Shown here piece after piece: positions 13,701 to 18,762 of a stretch of 18,762 bases of DNA. Location of the stretch: assembly GCA_934635515.1 (NCBI GenBank), contig CAKTZK010000027.1:1-18762 (forward strand), given 5' to 3'. The stretch's first letter is position 1, and every line of letters starts with the position of its first letter. The notes beneath the pieces are model-generated. The model ran no database searches. It worked only from the letters and a program-made list of their open reading frames with translations, and was not told the origin of the DNA. The position numbers were made by a program, and so were the translations under genes. This DNA is from an uncultured Oscillospiraceae bacterium (GTDB taxonomy: Bacteria > Bacillota_A > Clostridia > Oscillospirales > Oscillospiraceae).

Positions 13701-15068
13701 TTAGGCCGCTTTGGGGGCGAAGCGGCGGGAGGGGCGGTACACCATCAGCGCCACGAACACCAGCAGCGCCGTGATGGACAGGCTCACGGGATAGGCGATC
13801 ATGATGGTGCGAAAGGTGCGGTGCAGGGGGAAGACAAAGTGCATCCAGGCGATGCGGACGCCGCACACGCCCAGCATGGTGAGGATGGCCGGCGGCAGCG
13901 AAATACCGAAGCCCCGCATATAGCCGGACATCATATCATACAGCAGGCTGAAGGACTGGGAGATCATGATCATCATCAGGCGGATATAGCCGATGTCGAT
14001 GACCTCCGGGTCCCGGTTGAATATGGACAGCAGCGGCCGGCCAAAGGTCAGGATCAGCACAACGAAAACGGCCAGGGTCACGGCTCCCTCCGCCAGGGAC
14101 AGCCAGAAGGTCTTTTTGCAGCGGTCGATCTGCCCGGCGCCGTAATTCTGCCCCACGAAGGTGGTGCAGGCCTGGGAGAAGGAGGTGAAGATATCGTAGG
14201 TGATGATCTCGATATTAAACGCCGCGCTGGAGGCCGCCATGACAATGGTGCCCAGGCTGTTGATGCCCGCCTGCACGATGATATTGGAAAGGGAGAACAT
14301 GGCGGTCTGGATACCGGCGGGCAGGCCGATGCGCAGGATACGCTTGAAGATGGCCGGGTCGACGCGCAGGAGCTTGGGGTCCAGGCGGATCTCCCGGTCC
14401 GTGCGGCGGAGCTTGCGGTACAGAAGCGCCGCGCTGAAGGCATTGGAAAGCACCGTGGCCACCGCCACGCCGTCTACCGACATGTGCAAAACCGCCACAA
14501 AGAACAGGTTCAGCAGCACATTGAGCACGCCCGAGGCGGCCAGGGCGATGAGAGGGATCTTCGTCTCCCCTACGCTGCGGAAAATGGCCGCCTGGAAGTT
14601 ATACAGCAAGATCACCGGCATGCCCGCCAGGTAAATGCGCAGGTACAGCAGGGCCAGGGGGAACACGTCCTCCGGCACGTTCAGCAGGCCCAGCAGGGGC
14701 GACGCCGCCAGCTCTCCCAGCAGCGCCACCAGGATACCGCCGAAGATCGACATCAGCACGGAGGTGTGGACGGCCTTCTGCACATCCTTCAGCCGCCCGG
14801 CGCCTATGGAGTGGGCAATGACCACGTTGGCACCCAGAGAAATGCCGATGAACAAATTGACGATGAGGCCGATGATGGCACTGTTGGCTCCCACGGCGGC
14901 CACGGCGGCCGTGCGCAGCGCCTGGGGCGCAAAATTGCCCACGATGGCCACGTCCGAGGCGTTGAACAGCTGCTCCAAAACAGCGGTGGCCGCCACGGGC
15001 AAGGCAAATTTAGGGATCTTATTCCAAATCGGGCCGTGGAGCATATCCAGGCGGGCGGTGGTTTTCAT
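13701..15068 (-). CDS. MATE family efflux transporter
   Basis: The 455-residue protein has a typical MATE length and about twelve hydrophobic helices in two similar halves. Family features include LPVAATAVLEQLFNASDVAIVG in helix 1, GISLGANVVIAHSIGAGR in the first half, FRSVGETKIPL between halves and TTFVGQNYGAGQIDRCKKTF, the second-half counterpart. MATE proteins export cationic drugs or metabolites using sodium or proton gradients; the substrate cannot be predicted. AAGGAG lies 10 bp before the ATG, and a clear promoter lies at 15107-15135. It is transcribed alone, divergent from the NSS transporter gene and closed by the terminator at 13658-13693. Confidence 0.93.
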   Translation of the reverse strand: MKTTARLDMLHGPIWNKIPKFALPVAATAVLEQLFNASDVAIVGNFAPQALRTAAVAAVGANSAIIGLIVNLFIGISLGANVVIAHSIGAGRLKDVQKAVHTSVLMSIFGGILVALLGELAASPLLGLLNVPEDVFPLALLYLRIYLAGMPVILLYNFQAAIFRSVGETKIPLIALAASGVLNVLLNLFFVAVLHMSVDGVAVATVLSNAFSAALLYRKLRRTDREIRLDPKLLRVDPAIFKRILRIGLPAGIQTAMFSLSNIIVQAGINSLGTIVMAASSAAFNIEIITYDIFTSFSQACTTFVGQNYGAGQIDRCKKTFWLSLAEGAVTLAVFVVLILTFGRPLLSIFNRDPEVIDIGYIRLMMIMISQSFSLLYDMMSGYMRGFGISLPPAILTMLGVCGVRIAWMHFVFPLHRTFRTIMIAYPVSLSITALLVFVALMVYRPSRRFAPKAA

Positions 15069-15106
15069 ATATTCCGACTCCTTTCGGCGAAAAATGACAG
15101 CACCAT

Positions 15107-15135
15107 AGTATAGGCCTCTTTTCCCGGAATGGCAA
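15107..15135 (-). promoter_or_regulatory. Promoter of the MATE gene
   Basis: On the minus strand TTGCCA (15130-15135) and TATACT (15107-15112) have exact 17-bp spacing, about 39 bp before the MATE start. Confidence 0.75.
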
Positions 15136-15176
15136 GCCCTATTTGAAACACTTTTTCCGTTTTTCCGGGCCTCGCC

Positions 15177-15205
15177 TTGACTTTTTCACTGCAATGCGCT
15201 AAAAT
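15177..15205 (+). promoter_or_regulatory. Promoter of the NSS transporter gene
   Basis: TTGACT (15177-15182) and TAAAAT (15200-15205) are 17 bp apart. The predicted leader of about 89 nt contains a small GTGCC-GCA-GGCAC hairpin at 15259-15271 before the ribosome site. Confidence 0.7.
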
Positions 15206-15300
15206 GAGAATAATTTGTGGACAGGCCTGCCCTGGCGGGCGAAAAATGGTGGCCCCACAGGTGCCGCAGGCACTATTTTGGCGGCCGGAGAGGAATTGCA

Positions 15301-16632
15301 ATGAAGCATACGACCAATACGAAGAATTTTGCCAGCCGCTGGGGCTTTATCCTGGCCTCGGTGGGCTCCGCCGTGGGCATGGCCAATGTGTGGGGCTTTC
15401 CCAACAAGCTGGGCAGCAACGGCGGCGGCGCATTTCTGCTGATCTACCTGCTGTTTGTATTCATTTTCAGCTATGTGGGTCTGCCGTCGGAGTTCGCCAT
15501 GGGACGCCGGGCCGGCACCGGCACTCTGGGTGCCTACGAAAACGCCTGGTCCACCCGCAGCAAGGGCATGGGCAAGGCCGGCGGTCTTTTGGGCTGGCTG
15601 CCCCTGGCGGGGTCTCTGTGCATCGCCATCGGCTATGCGGTGATCGTTACCTACATTCTCAAGGCGCTGGTGGATTCCGTGGTGGGCACGCTGATGACCG
15701 CCGACACCGCCGCCTGGTTCGGCGAGTTTTCCTCCACGCCCTTTTCCGTGGTGCCCTACCACATTATCGTGGTAGTGGGCACGCTGCTGACGCTGTATCT
15801 GGGCGCCCACAGCATTGAAAAGACCAACAAGATCATGATGCCGGTGTTCTTCATCATCTTCCTGATCCTGGCGGTGCGGGTGGCGTTTCTCCCCGGGTCC
15901 TCCGCCGGATACCGCTTCATGTTCACCCCGGACTGGGCGGCGCTGAAGGACCCGATGATCTGGATCTGGGCCATGGGCCAGGCCTTCTTCTCCCTGTCGG
16001 TAACGGGCAGCGGCATGATCGTGTACGGCGCGTACCTCTCGAAGGAGGAGGACGTGGTGCATATGGCCCAGCGGACGGCGCTGTTTGACACCATCGCGGC
16101 GGTGGTGGCGGCGCTGGTCATCATCCCGGCGTGCTTCTCCTATGACCTGGATGTGGGCGCAGGCCCGGGGCTGCTGTTCGTGACCCTGCCCACCATTTTG
16201 CAGGACATCCCCCTGGGGCGGCTATTCGCCATTATTCTGTATGTGGCCATGATTTTCGCAGGGGTCAGCTCGCTGCAAAACATGTTTGAGGCGGTGGCAG
16301 AGTCGCTGCTGCACAAGTTCCCGAAGCTCAACCGCACGGCGGCCCTGGCCATTCTGTGCGTGCTGTGCCTGGGCGCGGGACTGTTTATGGAGCCTATCGC
16401 CAAGTGGGGACCCTGGATGGATCTGGTGTCCATCTACATCATCCCCATCGGGGCCACTCTGGGCGCGGTGTCCTGGTTCTACGTGATGAAAAAGGACGAC
16501 CTGATGGCGGCCATCAACACCGGCAGCCGCAAAATGCGCGGCACGCTGTGGTACAGCGTGGGCCGGTATGTATATGTGCCCCTGGCGCTGGTGCTGTGCC
16601 TGGTGGCGCTGATCGGCGGCGTGGCATTTTAA
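15301..16632 (+). CDS. Neurotransmitter:sodium symporter (NSS/SNF) family transporter
   Basis: The 443-residue membrane protein fits bacterial eleven-helix NSS transporters, which take up amino acids with sodium. Helix 1 has the broken-helix motif ASVGSAVGMANVW followed by GFP, with NGGGAFLLIYLLF at helix 2. GQAFFSLSVTGSGMIVYGAYL is the helix 6 substrate and sodium region, and FAGVSSLQNMFEAVAE is the helix 8 sodium site with its paired serines. The position after NVW, usually arginine in LeuT-like proteins (WRFP or IRFP, an outer-gate residue), is glycine here. I chose ATG 15301 because GAGAGGAA lies just upstream; the frame extends 28 codons further without a ribosome site. It has its own promoter and ends in the palindromic terminator at 16655-16688. 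The substrate is unknown, probably a hydrophobic or aromatic amino acid. Confidence 0.93.
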   Translation: MKHTTNTKNFASRWGFILASVGSAVGMANVWGFPNKLGSNGGGAFLLIYLLFVFIFSYVGLPSEFAMGRRAGTGTLGAYENAWSTRSKGMGKAGGLLGWLPLAGSLCIAIGYAVIVTYILKALVDSVVGTLMTADTAAWFGEFSSTPFSVVPYHIIVVVGTLLTLYLGAHSIEKTNKIMMPVFFIIFLILAVRVAFLPGSSAGYRFMFTPDWAALKDPMIWIWAMGQAFFSLSVTGSGMIVYGAYLSKEEDVVHMAQRTALFDTIAAVVAALVIIPACFSYDLDVGAGPGLLFVTLPTILQDIPLGRLFAIILYVAMIFAGVSSLQNMFEAVAESLLHKFPKLNRTAALAILCVLCLGAGLFMEPIAKWGPWMDLVSIYIIPIGATLGAVSWFYVMKKDDLMAAINTGSRKMRGTLWYSVGRYVYVPLALVLCLVALIGGVAF

Positions 16633-16654
16633 GGGCCGGGCAGAAAAAGAGAAG

Positions 16655-16688
16655 AGCTTCCGGAAAAGGTATACCTTTTCCGGAAGCT
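16655..16688. terminator. Perfect 34-bp palindromic terminator between convergent genes
   Basis: The sequence 16655-16688 is its own reverse complement (core AGCTTCCGGAAAAGG/CCTTTTCCGGAAGCT around TATA). It is followed by TTTGTTTTTT on the plus strand. It serves the NSS transporter gene and probably the convergent pyrophosphatase gene, whose stop is 8 bp away. Confidence 0.88.
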
Positions 16689-16695
16689 TTGTTTT

Positions 16696-18306
16696 TTAAC
16701 CCCAGAGGGCGGTAAGCATGGGGATGATCTGCTTTTTGCGGCTCATGACGCCGGGCAGGAAGAGGGTATTATCCTTGGGCTCGGCGGAGAAGGCGTTGCG
16801 GATGGTATCGTCGCTGCCTACGTACAGCAACTGCGTTCCCTCCAGGAGCACATCCGTGAGCATCAGCAGCACCATGTCGTAATGGTGCTCGTCCCGGATG
16901 CGATTCATCTCCTTCAGCAGCTCGTCCTTGCGGTTCATAATGTCCAGGGAATCCAGGCAGGTGATCTGCCCCACGCCCAGCACCTGCTCGGAGATGTGGA
17001 ACTCCTTAAAGTCCGAGGCGATCAGCTCCTGCACCGGCTTATCCGGGCTGACGGAGGAGAACAGCTCTTTGCCCAGATCGTCCAGCTTTACGTTGGCGAT
17101 GCGGGCCAGGCGCTCGGCCATGGAGATATCCCGCTTGGTGCAGGTGGGGGACTTGAACATTACCGTGTCGGACAAAATGGCTGCGGCCATAAGGCCCGCC
17201 ATAGGACCGGAGGGGATGACCCCGTGCTCCTGGTACATGGCGGCGATGATGGTATTGGTGCTGCCCACCGGCTCGTTGCGCACGTGGATGGGCTGGGTGG
17301 TCTGGATATCCGCCAGGCGGTGGTGGTCGATGATCTCCAGGATCTCCGCCTGGTCCAGGCCAGGGACGGACTGGGCAAACTCATTATGGTCCACCAGGAC
17401 CACCTGCTTGCGCCGGGGACGGAGCAGGTGATACCGGGACAGGGTGCCCACGACTTTTTCGTTTTCATCCAGCACGGGATAGCTGCGGTAGCGGCTCTTG
17501 AGCACCACCTCACGGACATCGTCGATATAATCATCCAGGTGGAAGCACACGATCTCGCCCCGCTGGCAGGGCCGGGCAATGGGAATGGCCTGGTAGATCA
17601 GGCGGCAGGCACGGCCGGCGGCAAAGGGCGTGGAGATGATGCAGGTGTCGCCGGCGTAATCCTCCAGCGCCGGGTCAACATCCGCCCGGCAGATAATCAG
17701 GCAGCTGACATTTTGGTCCAGGGCACGCTGGATCATATCCGGCTGGCTGGCCACCAGAACGATATTATTGCTGCCGGAAAAGCGAAGATTTTCCGCGGCC
17801 TGGGGCATGGCCACCACCACGTTGCCGCTGATATTGGTGGGGATGCGGCTGCCCTCATTGACAATGCGCCCCTCCAGGACGCTGACCAGGTTGAAAACCG
17901 GCAGCTCCTCCACATGGCTGTCCACCAGGGTCTCCATGCTGAAGGTGGCGATGTCGCCGGCGGAGAGCATGCCGTACAGGGTGCCGTCGTCATTGACCAC
18001 GGGGACGGCGGAAATGCGCTGCTCATGCATCACATGCCAGGCCCGGTCCATGGTGACGGAGGAGCTGAGACACGGAGGCGTATCATAGTCCAGGTCGCAG
18101 ACCTGGGTGCGGACGGTGCGGATGGCCAGAGGCTCCTCGAAGCCGAAGTGCTTGAGCATACGGCTGGACTCGTCGCTGACGTGGCCCAGATGCGCCGCCA
18201 CATACTGCCGGTCCCCCAGAGCATTGCGCAGCGCGGCGTAGGACATGGCCGCAACAATGGAATCCGTATCCGGATTGCGGTGGCCGGTTACATAAATTTC
18301 GTTCAT
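16696..18306 (-). CDS. ppaC: Family II inorganic pyrophosphatase with CBS and DRTGG domains
   Basis: The 536-residue enzyme hydrolyses pyrophosphate with Mn/Co. The DHH-type metal residues appear in GHRNPDTDS (His9, Asp13, Asp15), VDHNE (Asp306, His307) and DHH (327-329); the C-terminal DHHA2 part includes SPTCTKRDISMAERLA and MSRKKQ, the usual substrate-binding end. Between the first and second catalytic motifs lie a CBS domain (about 75-130), a DRTGG domain (about 140-240) and a second CBS domain (about 245-300). This insert marks the regulated subfamily, in which AMP/ADP inhibit and diadenosine polyphosphates activate. I chose ATG 18306 because AGGAGG lies 8 bp upstream and the protein then starts directly with the catalytic strand; the longer frame adds a basic, Thr-rich run from the tandem CGCACACA repeat. 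It is a single gene with a clear promoter at 18347-18375. Confidence 0.95.
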   Translation of the reverse strand: MNEIYVTGHRNPDTDSIVAAMSYAALRNALGDRQYVAAHLGHVSDESSRMLKHFGFEEPLAIRTVRTQVCDLDYDTPPCLSSSVTMDRAWHVMHEQRISAVPVVNDDGTLYGMLSAGDIATFSMETLVDSHVEELPVFNLVSVLEGRIVNEGSRIPTNISGNVVVAMPQAAENLRFSGSNNIVLVASQPDMIQRALDQNVSCLIICRADVDPALEDYAGDTCIISTPFAAGRACRLIYQAIPIARPCQRGEIVCFHLDDYIDDVREVVLKSRYRSYPVLDENEKVVGTLSRYHLLRPRRKQVVLVDHNEFAQSVPGLDQAEILEIIDHHRLADIQTTQPIHVRNEPVGSTNTIIAAMYQEHGVIPSGPMAGLMAAAILSDTVMFKSPTCTKRDISMAERLARIANVKLDDLGKELFSSVSPDKPVQELIASDFKEFHISEQVLGVGQITCLDSLDIMNRKDELLKEMNRIRDEHHYDMVLLMLTDVLLEGTQLLYVGSDDTIRNAFSAEPKDNTLFLPGVMSRKKQIIPMLTALWG

Positions 18307-18317
18307 GATCTCGCCTC

Positions 18318-18341
18318 CTGTGTGCGTTTTTGTGTGCGTTT
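18318..18341. repeat. Tandem direct repeat in the pyrophosphatase leader
   Basis: On the minus strand AACGCACACA occurs twice in a row (separated by AA) directly before the AGGAGG. It is in the predicted 5' leader; a regulatory role is not shown. Confidence 0.5.
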
Positions 18342-18346
18342 TTTTT

Positions 18347-18375
18347 ATTATAAAACGGGGGATTTTGTTTTTCAA
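18347..18375 (-). promoter_or_regulatory. ppaC: Promoter of the pyrophosphatase gene
   Basis: On the minus strand TTGAAA (18370-18375) and a consensus TATAAT (18347-18352) have exact 17-bp spacing, 41 bp before the start. Confidence 0.8.
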
Positions 18376-18442
18376 TACGAGGATATTATAAAATTTGGTA
18401 TTTGGGGGCGTTTTTTTCCGTGAAAAGGCAAAGAGGGCCGGC

Positions 18443-18597
18443 CCCCTCAGTCACGGCGGAGTCGTGACAGCCTGCCCACCGTCGTGCCCCGATTTCCGGC
18501 CACTGTCGTGGCCGCCAATCGGGGCACTTCCTCGAAATCGCCTTGCTTCTTCCGCCACTGACGGCGCTGCGGCGATTTCCCCTTGCGCAGGGGAGCC
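18443..18597. repeat. Dispersed repeat, module A, copy 3, split by an insertion
   Basis: The left end (CCCCTCAGTCACGGC...GTGACAG at 18443-18470) and the right end (CCCCTTGCGCAGGGGAGCC at 18579-18597) match copies 1 and 2. About 105 bp of unrelated, hairpin-rich sequence sits between them. Confidence 0.65.
18473..18578. other. Structured GC-rich insertion within the repeat
   Basis: It contains two nested inverted repeats: GTGCCCCGATT (18485-18495) with AATCGGGGCA (18518-18527), and CGAAATCGCC (18534-18543) with GGCGATTTC (18571-18579). A third small pair, GGCCAC/GTGGCC, lies inside the first. No coding signal. It could be a small mobile palindromic element or another repeat-family member. Confidence 0.45.
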
Positions 18598-18602
18598 GGA
18601 TT

Positions 18603-18657
18603 AAGAGAAGAGAGAAGAGAGAAGAATGAAAAGTGAAGAGTGAAGAGTGAAGAGAGA
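18603..18657. repeat. Purine-rich tandem repeat
   Basis: The plus strand is almost all A and G: imperfect units of GAAGAGA (18607-18624) and then GTGAAGA units (18633-18654). It lies between repeat modules A and B. No gene is present in 18376-18762. Confidence 0.7.
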
Positions 18658-18673
18658 TAGAGGACGGGGGACG

Positions 18674-18719
18674 CGGATTGCCACAGCCAGTGACTTCGGT
18701 CACTGGCTTCGCAATGACA
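18674..18719. repeat. Dispersed repeat, module B, copy 3
   Basis: The unit starts CGGATTGCCAC and ends CGCAATGACA, with an internal perfect hairpin AGCCAGTGAC-TTCG-GTCACTGGCT. It is followed by TTGCAAGTAGTGCGGT, which resembles TTGCAAGAGGTGCGGT after copy 1, so the repeated unit extends beyond module B. Confidence 0.7.
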
Positions 18720-18762
18720 CATTGCAAGTAGTGCGGTACGGCGGGCCGATGTGGGCATCGAC

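Noticed and set aside
13575..15113. 512-codon plus-strand ORF rich in His, Gln and Gly
   Set aside because: Fully antisense to the MATE gene and running through the terminator; no domain or ribosome site.
15206..15300. Riboswitch in the NSS transporter leader
   Set aside because: The leader of about 89 nt shows only small hairpins; no glycine, lysine or T-box consensus was recognised.
16882..18423. 513-codon plus-strand ORF
   Set aside because: Antisense to the pyrophosphatase gene, which shows all catalytic motifs.
18603..18657. CRISPR array
   Set aside because: The units are 7-10 bp without unique spacers; this is a simple tandem repeat.

Overview
The window looks like the chromosome of a GC-rich anaerobic Firmicute, most likely an Oscillospiraceae-type gut clostridium (Oscillibacter, Dysosmobacter, Flavonifractor or Lawsonibacter-like). 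This is inferred from gene style (AGGAGG ribosome sites, TTGACA/TATAAT promoters, hairpin-plus-T terminators), the gene set (family II CBS/DRTGG pyrophosphatase, YitT, DUF5104 lipoprotein, DUF4428-SHOCT protein, RACE-type corrinoid activator) and GC-rich dispersed repeats beginning CCCTCAGTC and CGGATTGCCAC. No rRNA, tRNA, CRISPR array or recognisable transposase was seen.

Layout. 1-165 is the tail of a thioredoxin-like gene, followed by a gene-poor stretch with a decayed small ORF and hairpins. 629-2659 (minus) holds two damaged genes: a chimera of the N-terminus of an L-lactate-permease-family protein with the C-terminal half of a YtcJ-like amidohydrolase, then an N-terminally truncated NhaC antiporter. 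A PucR-family regulator (2854-4038, plus) is divergent from them, with a perfect palindromic operator candidate in between. 4407-4940 is a DUF5104 lipoprotein. 8182 back to 4996 (minus) is a probable three-gene unit: YitT membrane protein, metal-dependent amidohydrolase, DUF4428-SHOCT protein, bounded by a good promoter and a strong terminator.

8321-13398 is the most interesting block, a compact corrinoid methyl-transfer locus with two arms diverging from a 72-bp gap. The left arm (minus) is a DUF2284 iron-sulfur protein and a fusion of a URO-D-type methyltransferase with a complete corrinoid-binding module. The right arm (plus) is a RACE-type reductive activator whose end overlaps the start of a MetH-like homocysteine methyltransferase. 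That enzyme lacks the full folate and B12 domains but keeps what looks like a vestige of the folate domain. Together they can be read as a methyl-donor to corrinoid to homocysteine pathway with its own activator, a possible folate-independent route to methionine. The methyl donor cannot be told from sequence.

13399-13700 holds two tandem copies of a composite dispersed repeat and a terminator. Then come a MATE exporter (minus), a divergent NSS-family sodium-coupled transporter (plus), a regulated family II inorganic pyrophosphatase (minus), and at the right edge a third repeat copy that is split by a structured insertion and followed by a purine-rich tandem repeat.
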